A stretch of 64,000 bases of DNA from Cephalotus follicularis. Lineage: Eukaryota > Streptophyta > Magnoliopsida > Oxalidales > Cephalotaceae. Under the pieces are notes generated by a model. It was not told the DNA's origin, did no database searches, and saw nothing but the letters and a program-made list of their open reading frames with translations. Within the stretch, counting starts at the first letter, position 1, and the number at the start of each line of letters is the position of its first letter. The stretch spans positions 146,928-210,927 of the forward strand of contig BDDD01000266.1 in NCBI GenBank assembly GCA_001972305.1, read 5' to 3'. A program made the translations under genes and the position numbers. Shown here in pieces: positions 32,311-42,625 of this stretch.

Positions 32311-34782
32311 TGATCCCTCTTGTTTTATGAACTTGGCTATGTTTTATGATTCGATACGATTTTGAAAATAAAAGTCAGTTGACATTTTGCGAATTTAATG
32401 TTCTTGACTTTATTCTTATGCTATGATATGTTAAGAAATATGATACGATCATCTCTTATAGTGGAAAATAAATGAGTTGATGCTATGTAATGATTTTACT
32501 ATGTCCAAAAAATGTTTAGAAAATGTGTTTACATTTTTAAATTGTTTTTAGAAATAAAGCGATGTTTTTGAAATAAGGATATACACAGAGATATTTCCTA
32601 CCTATGGAGGTACCATAGGCATGTCGCAGGCCTGGCACGGGGACATGACACTTCAGTAGCAGTGTGATTTGACTATGGCGTCTCTCTATGTTTTGAATAA
32701 GTCCCATGAGGTGGACTTATGGATCCGATTTTGTGATAGAGGCGTATGGGTATACTCTTGTATCTGATATGTTAAGGATTCGGATTTTGCGGATTGATTG
32801 TGTAGTGCCGTACACGCCCTTCTGTTTGGCATGTGGGCCTTGCAAACCCCTTGCAACTTCGCATATGTGTATGCACTTTGGATCTCTGGAATGAGATATC
32901 AGAATCGGATAAGTCTCTGTTATATGTTTGGATCTCTATGATGAGATTTTGGAATCGGATAGGTTTTTATTTTGAAAACTTTAATTGGCTGACGTTAAAG
33001 TAATTTGAACGTTTGATTTGGATACTGTTTTGAACTTGGCTTATGTTTTGAATTTGAATAACGCTTTGAAAATTAGATATTCATTTTGAATTGATTGTGT
33101 GACTACTTACTTTCGCTTTTTGAAAATAATGTTAAATTATTTTATGTATAAGGTATATGATATTTAAAGATTCAGGTATTTTTCTATCTTTTAAATTATT
33201 GTTTTATGATTCTATATCCGTACTGAGGTTTGCTCAGTCGCGTTTTTGTTTCCATGCGGCAGGTTTTCAGGGACAGCATGGGCAAGTGTGATGAGAGAGT
33301 TACCCTATGTCAGACGATCATCTAGGAGTTTGATCTGGTTATGTTTTTAGTAGTGTATGGTCGTGTATAGGCCAGTTATCTAAACAGTATTGTGATTTTT
33401 GGATTATGACATTTTGTTTTATGACAAAGTTTTCAGATTATGTTTCAGATTCAGTTATGTTCCATGATTATACATGTTTTCAGATTTTTAGAACCACCAC
33501 GTATTGATGATGATTAAGATTAAGATCTTTGATATGTTTTTAGTTCAGTTTTGTGTGACACACCGATCCCGAATCGGGAGTGATCCCGATTCCGAATCGG
33601 GGGTGTTACATCTTTGCCGCAGAATCAAGGCTATAGCACTCAGATGAGAAAGACATCGACGTCTTTGGGCTAAGGGTCGATGTATTTTCCGGGCAAAGTC
33701 GATTTTATGCAGAAAATAGGGCCAATCTCAAGTCAAAATCCAATTTAAAGCCCTTCTTTGAAAACCAAAGTTTACAATCAATCATTTGAGATTAGTAACA
33801 CTAGTTACAACCTTCCAAATTCAATTTCAATCCTTTAATCAACAATTAGGTCAAGGGTTTGCTATAAACCCTAAAAACCCCAATTCACTCAATTCAATCA
33901 TTCAATCAGTCATTCAATCAATACAATCAATCATTCAATCAATACAAGAGGCAGGCAATTCAAGTAAGAAGTCCTACCTATCACCGAAGCTTCAAAATTT
34001 GAGCTTCCAATCACTCAAACCGCTGCTATGCCGTTCAATCACCAATCCACTACTTGTAATCGTTGTCCTTGTTGATGGAGATGCAATCCGGGCTGCAATG
34101 GTTGAAGATGGAGGCTGCTCAACTAGAGAGAGAGGGAGAAGGATAGAGAGAGAAGGATGAATGGTGAGAATGAGAGAAATGACAAGGAATTGACTTAAAT
34201 AGTCGAATCGGTCAACTCTCCGAAACTCCGCCCAAAATCTCGACTATACATGCATGTGATCAATACAATATCAATAGGTATAAGAATACCTCAATTCAAT
34301 AGAGTTCAGTATGGTCCAATACGGTACAATACGCTACGCTGTATACATGAACAATATAAAAGGGAATTCGGGTCATCACACACCAAGCCGAGGAGAACAC
34401 TCACCTGCTAAACGCGTAGACTGGTAAGAAGGTTCCAACCTCAGAAGATGAACGAAGCTCCAGGATGAAACGGTGAAGAAGAAGAAATATGAAGACTCTC
34501 TCTCTCAAAAAGCTCCTTCCAATGTGAGTAGATAGAAGTCACCAATCTGCCAAACCTGCCAACTGCTGAAAACCAACTATTAACCTTCCATAACAAGCTT
34601 CTCACACTTCCCAAGACAAAAAAAATATCTTCCCTCTCCACTTCCTCATTTGACACTTGTCCAAAGGGCCTTAAGCCACCAAGCCCAAAATCAAACCAAT
34701 CCAAGGAGAAAAGAAAATTTTTCCCTAGGGCCTAAACATCAATTTATCCAAAAAAAAAAAAAAATTAATGCGGGTCGTTACA

Positions 34783-36656
34783 AAGGGTTGGTTGTCGAGC
34801 CAAGGGCTGTGAGAGCGACTTCCTTATTCCCTATTACTAAGCTGTTCCAAGCCATAGGTTCGCTTACTTTGGGCATTTGTGAACCGGACAGACTTGCCAT
34901 ATTGTGCTTGCTCTCGTGAATGGGAGGGTGGAGTATCTCATTGCCACTTGGGTTGAACCCTAAAGCTAATACGGGGTGCGTGTTGGGAGCATGTACACTA
35001 ATCTTGACCCACAATGGGAATTCTATTTGGATGGTCACATATCCCGTGTCAGTAGACTTTCCCATTTGAGGTAGTAGTGTATTGACTCTACAAGTCTAGC
35101 AAGTTCTTGATGGACTTGTCTGATTCTTAGACCTGGGCGGCTACTGTGCATTGCATAGAGACTGTCTGACTTTTATTTCTGCCCTACCCAGTTCTTTTGT
35201 AGGACTGGCAAATAGGTAGCTTTTGGGTCTTGCAGCATTTCTATGAATGTAAGTAAGTGCACAACAAGGAATCGTCACACTAGATGTGAGGGTGATTGGC
35301 TCTATAGTATTTGTATTCATTGTGGACATTGAAATACCTGGCTAGGTTATGGCGAGTTGGAACCTAGGGTTTCCGGAAAGGCTTGTCGATAGTCATGATG
35401 GTAAAATATGGATTAATAGATACCGGCATATCTAGGGCTGACACATATCCTTACCCTAGGCCGTTATAGCAGACGAGAATGACGAGGGATTATAGTACAC
35501 GGTAACTGTTGTCAGGATAAAGTATCGGATGTATCGGAAATGGACTTAATTGTGGAAATTAATCAAGGGATTAATTTACACACCTGGGATATGATTGTCA
35601 TAGGTTCAGGGTCTTAAAAGCAGTTAAGGACTATTTATGGTAAGTTTACTTAATAGCAAGGCGTCTTAGTAACACACCATCGTTACCGATTAATTTTAGA
35701 CTTCCGGGTCCCACCTCACGAGTATATGTATTAGATACATATATCGTATTGTTTTATAATGTGTGATGACACATGTTATATTATGGTGTATTAGTGATGT
35801 TATGTGACTAATTAGTTGACATAATATACTAATATGTTTTTGGTATTAATTAATAATTAGATTATTAATTCTCTTATTAAGTAATAAATAATAATTGGAT
35901 TATTATTTCTCTCTCTCCTTATTGACTGCTGCATGTGACCAACGTGTTGGTTGTTAGACAACCAATATGATTGGCAGTCAAAAGAAATATAACACGTTAA
36001 ACATATGTCCTCTCTTATCCATTCCATATGTCAAGATGACAAAGTGGAAAAGGGATTTGCATTCAAATGGAATGAAATCCCGGTAACACGTTTGGTTGTT
36101 ATTATCATCCTATTATTGGGGAACAAACTCTGGGGATAAGGAAAAGGAAGTTTAAAACATGTGAGGATAGGCTGGGTTGTTATGAGGAGAACCTGTGCAC
36201 TTTTTACAGAGAGAGTGAGTCTGGTGTTTTTGCTTCTTAGAGAAAAAAAACAGAGAGAAGAAAAAATATACCAAAACACATCACAACTTGATTTTTATAG
36301 GTGGTGTACTAATTTCATTGAGCATTACATTTCCTAGATTGGTCCTAGTCTAGGATTAGAAACATAGGTTTTGGTTTGTTTGTTATTCTGCTACTGTTCG
36401 TTCCTGGGTGAAAGCTTGAAGTTTCAGAACGAATATTTGAAGGAAGGAGTTGGTTGCTTGGTATAAACTCTATCCTTATATGTGTATTTATATTGTTTAT
36501 CTGGATTGTTGATTAGCTATCATAGGTTGTTTGTATTCATTTATGGTGTTAGATTATGGGGTGTTCATTGTTTTTGAGCCACTGTGATGAAATCAAAGTT
36601 GAGTAGCCTGTCTACCTAATACCTAAAATGACTGTAAATGAAGTTTTATTTTTACC
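34783..36656 (+). repeat. C1 3' LTR, part 2
   Basis: It resumes at AAGGGTTGGTTGTCGAGCC and matches 3650-4341 joined to 11184-12346. The sequence GAGGGATTATAGTACACGG near 35485-35505 is the unoccupied equivalent of the G1 insertion site. It ends TTTTATTTTTACC next to an A-run. Confidence 0.9.
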
Positions 36657-36661
36657 AAAAA

Positions 36662-36832
36662 AAATAGTAGTACGTATGCTCAATCAGTAAAATAAGGGTG
36701 GGTATATAATATACTCTATTCTGATCAATAATCATATATCGGGTATATGAAATTCCCCAACTGGTCAATACAATATAATATCAATAATGTAGACATATGA
36801 TAAAATACAATACAATAGTTTGGGTCCTTACA
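36662..36832 (-). repeat. G3 LTR fragment (start of its 3' LTR)
   Basis: On the minus strand TGTAAGGACCCAAAC follows a polypurine tract, as an LTR start should. It is rich in AATACAATA motifs like the corresponding end of the G2 LTR. C1 inserted into it, so only about 170 bp are visible on this side. The continuation beyond C1 (3415-3458 and perhaps 429-607) cannot be confirmed. Confidence 0.7.
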
Positions 36833-36976
36833 TTCTCTCCTCCTTATACGAATCTGGAGCCCAAATTCAACAATCAAAATAAAGAAGGGTATCTCTCTCT
36901 CATGCCACCCTCTCGTTCCGATGTACAGTCCTCCATGCCATGTTGCTCCCATTGAACCTTTACCAAAGGAATGGTC
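36833..36976 (-). pseudogene. G3 polypurine tract and chromodomain tail
   Basis: The minus strand reads TIPLVKVQWEQHGMEDC and REGGMRERYPSLF with a TGA at 36874-36876. This is the last third of a Del/Tekay chromodomain. The purine tract AAGGAGGAGAGAA lies between it and the LTR. The frame joins, across C2, to LRNKT at about 53386. TGGTC (36972-36976) is the left TSD of C2. One conserved Trp (usually TWERE) reads TSERE here. Confidence 0.85.
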
Positions 36977-38639
36977 TGTTAAAGATAAGGTTCTACGAGC
37001 CAATGTTGAGCTTGTATTTACTATATCTTGTATAAACGATTTATAAATTTAATAAATATGTTTACGTTTTATCAATGGCTATGAGTTTGTTTCATTAATA
37101 CATGCTTAATTAAATTGTAAATGAATGTCCTAGAATAAAGTTAGAGAACCAAGTTCATGATGAGATCTTGATGTAAGAATTGGAATATTGGTATACTTTA
37201 TTTCGAATCTTCCTGGTCATAGGATTGACACTCACGGCATGATCAATCTGGATAGACCAGTACATACTGTCAGATCGGTAAGTCGAGGGTGACTGATGTC
37301 ACACTCACTTGCATGGATGATGCTATGACAACTACGTGGGTGCTCGTTTCCCGAGTTCATTAAAGGTGACTATTGATAGAATATCTGTATGGAGTTTTAC
37401 TTACATGTCAGACATAATTCTACTTTTATAGCAGTGCATGGGTCCTTGGACATGAGCCATCACTGGATGTCTTGGATGATGCTTAAATACATATTCTATG
37501 AAGTGTATACATGCATTAGTTGGACATAGTGCGATTATGTATGGAGGCATGTGAACTGGCAACAATAACTCCATTGCTTCTAGTAAAATAAAATTATGCT
37601 CATGATGATTTTCGTTGGCGATTAAGCACCTGGCCAGGCTAGCCACGATATAAAGAGTGTGATGTCATTGGTTGAATATTAGAGCGGCATCTCTCATATT
37701 ATTTAAGCTAATGAAAGATAGTCACGAGGCTAAAGATTAAATTATTAGGGTCTGACATAATCCGCACCCTAGATTTAATCAGAGCATTGTCAATGGATGG
37801 ATTATACGTGCATGTACCTGTAAATATTGGTTCGCAAATTATTCATATGACATGGGGGTCATTATGCATTGCTAGATGTCGATGTCGACCAGTGGGATGC
37901 CCGAGATTAAATTGATAAATTAATCTTGGAAGAAAAGAATTAAAAGAGTTTTAATTCGATATGTCAAAGATAATATTTTTTATGTGATAATAAATATTTA
38001 ATTGGATAATTGTGATATTTCCAACACAGAATATATTAAATTTCTAATTATAATTAATGGGATTAATTATCCTTGATGAGATTAAGGTAAATTAGAATTC
38101 TAGAAGGAAAAGAAGACTTCTCCTAGAAGGAATATGAGACTTCTCCTAGAAGGAATAGGAGACTTCTTCTAGAAGCAAAAGAGTTTGTGTTCTAATATGA
38201 TTGTCTAGCAGGAACTATATATAGAGCACACCCCTCTCCTATAATGTACATCTTTTTGTGTTCTTTCGGAGTCTTCCCACTTTTCTCTCTCAAGAACACA
38301 ATCAAGAGTTGAAGGTTTGAGAAATTGGGTGTTGGAAATTGAAGCTTGGTGTGGATAACTTTGAGGCCTTCTACACTTGGAGGCTAGAACCGTTTCATAG
38401 AAACAAGGAACCTGCACTTTTGGAAGCAAGAAGACTCAAAGGAAGAAGGATGGAGCCTCTCCATTAATGTGTTTAATTCCACCTGCTCCTCCTTATATAT
38501 ATAACTGTATATGTATGCTCAAAAGATCCTGCGTATGAATCATATGGCTAGATATTCATGAGATGATAACACAATATATATTAGGGTTTTATGCATGTAG
38601 ATATTTTATTGTTTAAATCACCATACGGTTCCAAGAAAT
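36977..38639 (+). repeat. C2 5' LTR (about 1.66 kb)
   Basis: It matches 47470-49143 plus 53274-53380. The exact 3' end is uncertain: the sequence before the primer-binding site reads GGTTCCAAGAAAT, while the 3' LTR ends GGTTGTAACT before the TSD. A GAAGGAAAAGAAGACTTCTCCTA repeat type (units of about 22 bp) occurs two to three times around 38100-38175. A segment of about 65-85 bp, present in the 3' LTR near 48527-48610, is missing here. Confidence 0.88.
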
Positions 38640-38651
38640 TGGTATCAGAGC
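38640..38651 (+). other. C2 primer-binding site
   Basis: TGGTATCAGAGC is a perfect copy of the common initiator-Met primer-binding site in plant LTR elements. Confidence 0.9.
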
Positions 38652-38754
38652 GGATTTGATGCATATATATAGTTAAAAACATGTTGTTGATGATATATTT
38701 GAATTATTTGGGTTCAATTCGTGAGACGAAGCATGTGATGCATTGCAGAATTTT

Positions 38755-38990
38755 TGACAGTTACGCGATACCATTGTCGAACAAACGCATGAAGACGCAT
38801 AAGCGTCGATGCATTTGAGAAAAGCGTCGACGCCTACGTAGTTAAGCACCGACGCTTTTGAGAAAAGCTTCGACGCTTACGTACTTAAGCGCGGATAAAC
38901 TATGCTAAGCGTCGACACTTGCCTCGATGCTTAATGCATGAACGCCAATGCTTTGTCTTAAAGCGTCGACGGTTTGGCGTGAAAGTACGG
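38755..38990. repeat. AAGCGTCGACGCTT motif cluster in the C2 leader
   Basis: At least seven degenerate units: AAGCGTCGATGC, AAGCGTCGACGCC, AAGCACCGACGCTT, AAGCTTCGACGCTT, AAGCGTCGACACTT, GCCTCGATGCTT and AAGCGTCGACGG. They are spaced 20-35 bp apart, directly after the primer-binding site. The C1 leader has the same motif in the same relative place. Confidence 0.82.
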
Positions 38991-38999
38991 AAAAAGAAT

Positions 39000-39690
39000 T
39001 TTTCTAAATGACCAAATTAATTGTTTATGTTTATAGAAGCATATTTATCAAGATTATTAGTTAATTCAATGAGATTGCATATGCATGATGGTATGGCTAT
39101 GGAATTGACCTAGTTTTGTCTTATTTTATTCAAGTGTTGAATGTATGTTTTTATTTTTCATAATTTTCGGGTTGTAATACTCTCTTCTCTCTCTTAATTT
39201 TTATCTACAATTCTTCCTCACCTCCTTGTAACTCCCCTCGATTCATTTCAAGGTTTCTGTAGTTTATAGTTGATATATGTAATTGAAGAGCGAGAGTCAC
39301 AGCTGAAGCAAGATTGAGAAGAACGAAGATATTACAAGACCCATGCATGTATGGGAGCGAATGTATGATTGTAATAACATACCTAGGAATGAGACCAGCA
39401 GCTTGTTTGAGAGTCAAACAAGTTGAAGTAGAAAAGTCCATAACCTGCCATTAGTTTATAGTACGCATATGATGAATGTCTAAATTATGCTCTAGAGGTT
39501 CCAACGGCCACTCCATAATATGCCATCTACCTGTAATTTGATTAATAACGGGACGGCTAATAATAATAATAATAATAAGAGTTATATTATTATTCCACAA
39601 TTATACCATGATACCAAGTTGAAGCGAAATGGGCACAAGAGAGTGTTCAGTCGTTGCCTTCTGCCATTGCAACTGATATAGATGCTCTTT
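39000..39690 (+). other. C2 leader, middle part
   Basis: AT-rich untranslated sequence with no supported gene. A stretch near 39060-39130 (GATGGTATGGCTATGG, GACCTAG) matches the C1 leader near 12985-13015, so the leaders are homologous there. Several TAATAATAA repeats occur near 39560-39580. Confidence 0.6.
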
Positions 39691-40003
39691 GAAATTGTGA
39701 GTGTTTTGGCCTCCGTCAAGGCTTACCTTTTCTAGGAACATATATATAAGTTGAACATGAGATGTACATGCATATAAATTGTGAATGTGAATGTTTTGGC
39801 CCCCGTCAAGGTTTACATTCATTGATTCATCGTGTGTTTAATAGTAGGTTAAACTTGACTAGAATACATATGGTGTTTTGGCCCCCGTCAAGGACATATG
39901 TGCACTAGAGGCAAAAGCGATGATCGGGAATATGGTTGGTAAGAGTTTGCCTAACTTCAAGATTCAGTATAGCGTTTTGGCCCCCATCAAGGTTATACTG
40001 AAT
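39691..40003 (+). ncRNA. Array of four hairpins with a conserved 20-nt loop in the C2 leader
   Basis: Each unit has a 20-nt loop ending TTTTGGCCCCCGTCAAGG or a one-base variant. Loops are 39702-39721, 39792-39811, 39874-39893 and 39973-39992. Stems: 39697-39701 with 39722-39726 (5 bp, plus 4 outer pairs); 39781-39791 with 39812-39822 (11 bp); 39865-39872 with 39895-39902 (8 bp); 39962-39972 with 39993-40003 (11 bp, first pair G-U). The stem sequences are unrelated between units, so pairing is kept while sequence is not. Units are 82-99 bp apart and end 222 bp before the gag ATG. This is a cis-structured part of the element RNA or DNA, not a separate RNA gene as far as I can tell. Function is unknown. 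Confidence 0.75.
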
Positions 40004-40224
40004 ATGTTCTAGGACACCGATCCCCACTCAGAAAAAAGATCCATGATACTTGGATTGTTATTTCTCGTCTCCCATAATATTTGAAGGTTATGGGATTCGC
40101 GAAAAACAGTGGGAGCCGGAGAGGAAAAAAACCTAAAAGATTAAAGACCAAATCTTTATGGTTATAAACATTAAGTTGAATTTATCTTATTATTGTCTTT
40201 ATTTTGATATCTATAGACATCGCA

Positions 40225-40977
40225 ATGACAAACCCACTCGCTGTAATTCTTGAGAAGAATCACCTAGCAGGTCCAAATTATATTAACTGGCTATGGAATG
40301 TCAAAATAGTTTTGAATTCTGAGGACATAGATTATGTCCTAGCGGCCCCTACGCCATCACTGCCTGTTGAAGATGCCTCAATCGAAGATCATGCTATTTA
40401 TAGGAAATGGATGGCTGATGAAAGGAAAGTCAGAAGCTACCTAATGGCATCGATGAGCAATGCCCTACAAGTCCAGCATGAATCGATGCCAGACTCTAGG
40501 GAAGTCCTGCTATATCTCCGCGAGTTATACGGAGAAAATATTAGGAGCACTCGCTTTCAGCTCACTACTTAGTTGTATGGCACTGAAATGGTTGAAGGAT
40601 CTTCTATTAATGATGATGTGCTTAAGATTATCAATGCGATTGAACATCTTGTTGCTCTTGGCATCATTCAGGATGCTGAATTGAGCACAGATCTGATCCT
40701 TCATTTGCTTCCACCTTCCTTCTCTAGTTTCATCACCAATTTTAACATGAATAGGATATCAGCTACTCTTGCTGACCTTCTAAACATGCTGAGGGAAGCC
40801 GAAGTGAACATGAATAAGGGTAAGGCGCCAGTCATGATGGTAGGGCAGTCCCTTAGGCCCAAGAGGAAGGGCAAGTCCAACCTTAAGAAGGGGAAGACTA
40901 AAAATGGGATGATACCACCACGACCGGCATCTTTCAATCCAGCAAAAACCAGACCACCTAATCAGACAAACCAATAA
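40225..40977 (+). pseudogene. C2 gag with one internal stop
   Basis: The likely start is ATG 40225 (MTNPLAVILEKNHLAGPNYI); an upstream in-frame ATG at 40204 is also open. The frame passes YINWLWNVKIVL, RSYLMASMSNALQ and LRELYGENIRSTRFQL, hits TAG at 40570-40572, then continues with YGTEMVEGSSINDDVLKII, FITNFNMNRISATL and a Lys-rich tail to TAA 40975. It is a UBN2-type copia Gag, related to C1 Gag. A degenerate zinc knuckle follows at about 41055-41092 (CFDCGSQ...), broken by a one-base loss and with its His position changed. Confidence 0.88.
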
Positions 40978-41087
40978 GCTCATTCTGTGTCGGACACTGT
41001 CGCAAGAGTTGCACCTGCTGTGGAGTCTGCCTCAGAAGCTCTTGCTAAGGGACTGTGCTTTGACTGTGGAAGCCAGGACCTTGGAAA

Positions 41088-41570
41088 ATGAATTGTGTGA
41101 CATTTCTCAGATCAATTGGCAAATGTATGCCCTATTTGTCTTATATAGAGGTGAATATGAATTTTTCTGATTCTTCTTCCTGGATTTTGGATAGCAGATG
41201 TGGTACTCACATATGCTCTAATTTACAAGCCCTCACGGACAGAAGGAACCTTGAGAAGGGTGAGGGAGATCTACGGCTTGCGGATGGTTCCATTATTGAA
41301 GCCATAGCTATAGGATCATTTTATATTTTGTTGCCTTCGAGCCAGAGTTTAGGCCTCAAATATTTTGTTTATTCACCTTGCATTTTGCATAATATTATTT
41401 ATATTCCAGCATTAGGTGATGAAGGTTTTCATATTATTTTTAAAGACAAGTGTTGTTTCATTTTATTAAATAATGTGATTTATGCAAAATGCTTCCTTCA
41501 TGATGGATTATATATATTGAGTAAACATGAGGCTATTTTCAATATAGCAAAAGACAATAAAATAAAGTGA
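41088..41570 (+). pseudogene. C2 protease region
   Basis: The frame contains SSWILDSRCGTHICSNLQAL, the copia retropepsin motif, where the active-site Gly is Arg (D-S-R). Then follow DLRLADGSIIEAIAIGSF, ILHNIIYIPALG and GLYILSKHEAIF, which leads into the pre-integrase domain. TGA at 41568-41570 ends it; the next segment is in the same frame. The protease would normally cut the Gag-Pol polyprotein. Confidence 0.85.
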
Positions 41571-41939
41571 GATGAAGGTAATCAATCCTATCTATGGCAC
41601 TACATACTTGGTCATATAAGTGAGAAAAGAGTCCACACGTTGATCTCGAATGGATACTTTGATTTTTCAACGTATCAACCGCTTCCAACTTCTGAACCCT
41701 ATCTTATTGGTAAAAAGACCAAATCTGCCTTCACAGGGAAAGGGGAAAGGACCCCAGAACTGCTAGGTCTAGTACATACTGATGTATGTGGACCGATGAC
41801 AGTTGATGCTAGAGGTGGATATTCCTACTTGATAACCTTTAGGGATGATCATTCTCGTTTCGGTTATTTGTACCTTATGCGGCACAAATCTGTAGCCTTT
41901 GAAAAGGTTAAAGAATTTAGACAAGATGTAGAAAAATAG
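41571..41939 (+). pseudogene. C2 pre-integrase and integrase, first part
   Basis: The frame continues with YLWHYILGHISEKRVHTL (pre-integrase HxH-type region) and ELLGLVHTDVCGPMTVDARG with the first catalytic Asp intact, then FRDDHSRFGYLYLMRHKS. TAG at 41937-41939 lies where C1 has Gln (VEKQT), consistent with CAG to TAG. Confidence 0.88.
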
Positions 41940-42625
41940 ACTAGTAAAAGTGTGAAGAGTATTCGTTTAGATCGAGGTAGCGAGTATCTCTCCACCGAGT
42001 TCTTTACTTATCTCAGAGATAATGGGATTCTCTGGGAACACCACAGCATAATGGTGTGTCTGAAAGGAGAAGTCGTACCTTGCTTGACATGGTGCGTAGC
42101 ATGATGAGTGATGCTAGACTTCCACTGTCTTTCGGGGGTTCTGCTTTGGTGACTGCTATTCTCTTATTAAACAGGACTCCAACGAAATTTGCTCCCAATA
42201 CCCCATATGAGATATTGAACTGGATGAAACCCAGTCCTTGTTATCTAAGAATATGGGAGTGTCCTGCATATGTTAAGCAGGCAGCAGCAGATAAATTGGA
42301 ATCTAGGTCCATAAAATGTAAACTTGTGGGATATCCTAAAGAAACACGAGGATATTACTTCCATTATCCACCTGACAACAAAGTGTTTTTAGCCAGGCAT
42401 GCTAGTTTTCTTGAGAAGGACTTCTTGTTGGAAGACAGTAGTGGGAGTGTGATAAAGCTAGATGAACGATCTAAAGAACCACAAGTTGAGGACCTATCCA
42501 ATCCTGTTCAAATTGATGTTCCTGAAATGTCAGTTACCACAGATACACAACCTCTACGTAGAACTACCCGAATACCCAGGAAACCTAAGAGATACTATGG
42601 TAGTTTTCTCATTGAAGGTACCTAA
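41940..42625 (+). pseudogene. C2 integrase, second part
   Basis: After the TAG come IRLDRGSEYLSTEF with the second Asp and YLRDNGIL. A loss of about 16 bp near 42033 shifts the frame and removes SQWTPP-like residues. From 42056 the frame is open with SERRSRTLLDMVRSMM (catalytic Glu kept), FGGSALVTAILLLNRTPTKF, YEILNWMKPSPCYLRIWECP and RTTRIPRKPKRYYGSF, the region just before RT. TAA at 42623-42625. Confidence 0.87.

Larger units (their letters stand above)
30629..33610 (+). mobile_element. S3: solo gypsy LTR (2982 bp), TSD TCTTT
   Basis: It starts TGTAATATCCCG and ends ATCGGGGGTGTTACA, with TCTTT at 30624-30628 and 33611-33615. It belongs to the same family as S6 (43617-46851), sharing the starts, the CT-rich leader, the CACATAGGTGTGATCCG-like block and the ends. 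ACTGAG (33222-33227) / CTCAGT (33233-33238) with loop GTTTG is its version of the LTR hairpin. The final 50 bp contain the inverted repeat CCCGATTC/GAATCGGG. Insertion was into a palindrome unit of the G2 LTR. The GC-rich part at 30960-31400 has open frames on both strands but nothing I recognise. Confidence 0.92.
19632..34380 (-). mobile_element. G2: Tekay-like Ty3/gypsy chromovirus, minus strand, TSD CACCA
   Basis: Element order on the minus strand: 5' LTR (34380-28963, split by S3), primer-binding site, gag (split by S4), protease, RT, RNase H, integrase, chromodomain, polypurine tract, 3' LTR (21958-19632). CACCA flanks it at 19627-19631 and 34381-34385. Without S3 and S4 it is about 9.6 kb. 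Gag and pol share one frame as far as RNase H, as in Tekay relatives. Stops and at least two frameshifts make it inactive. The LTRs are still close in sequence apart from a few small indels. Confidence 0.93.
28963..34380 (-). repeat. G2 5' LTR, split by S3
   Basis: The LTR parts are 28963-30628 and 33616-34380, about 2.43 kb in all, matching the 3' LTR nearly throughout. TTAGCCA (29343-29349) / TGGCTAA (29353-29359) is the conserved hairpin. The palindrome array spans about 30360-30628 and continues after S3 at 33640-33690. AAAGACGTCGACGTCTTT (30592-30609) is a perfect 18-bp palindrome retaining all CpGs. Confidence 0.9.
17100..34782 (-). mobile_element. S2: solo gypsy LTR split by G2
   Basis: On the minus strand it starts TGTAACGACCCGCATTAA (34782 leftwards) and ends CGGGGTGTGTCA (17100). 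Removing G2 leaves about 2.93 kb with no internal coding region, so I read it as a solo LTR. TAGTC (18169-18173) and GACTA (18179-18183) form the gypsy-LTR hairpin. A run of 14 or more A (about 34750-34764) lies near its 5' end. The part at 17100-19631 is otherwise unremarkable LTR sequence without long frames, and 34386-34782 is the remainder. Confidence 0.82.
3459..36656 (+). mobile_element. C1: Ty1/copia element, heavily nested, RT-deleted
   Basis: The two LTRs begin TGTTAGAGAG (3459 and 16908) and are about 2.05 kb each once insertions are removed. The 5' copy ends at 12346, next to a primer-binding-like TGGTATTAGAGC. The left TSD is AAAAT (3454-3458). On the right the LTR runs into a run of A ending AAAAT (36661-36665), consistent with the same TSD lengthened by slippage. 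The internal region (12347-16907) has a long leader, a broken gag, a zinc knuckle with protease, an integrase, and only the tail of RNase H. G1 and S2 with its contents are secondary insertions. The element cannot be autonomous because no reverse transcriptase is left. Confidence 0.88.
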
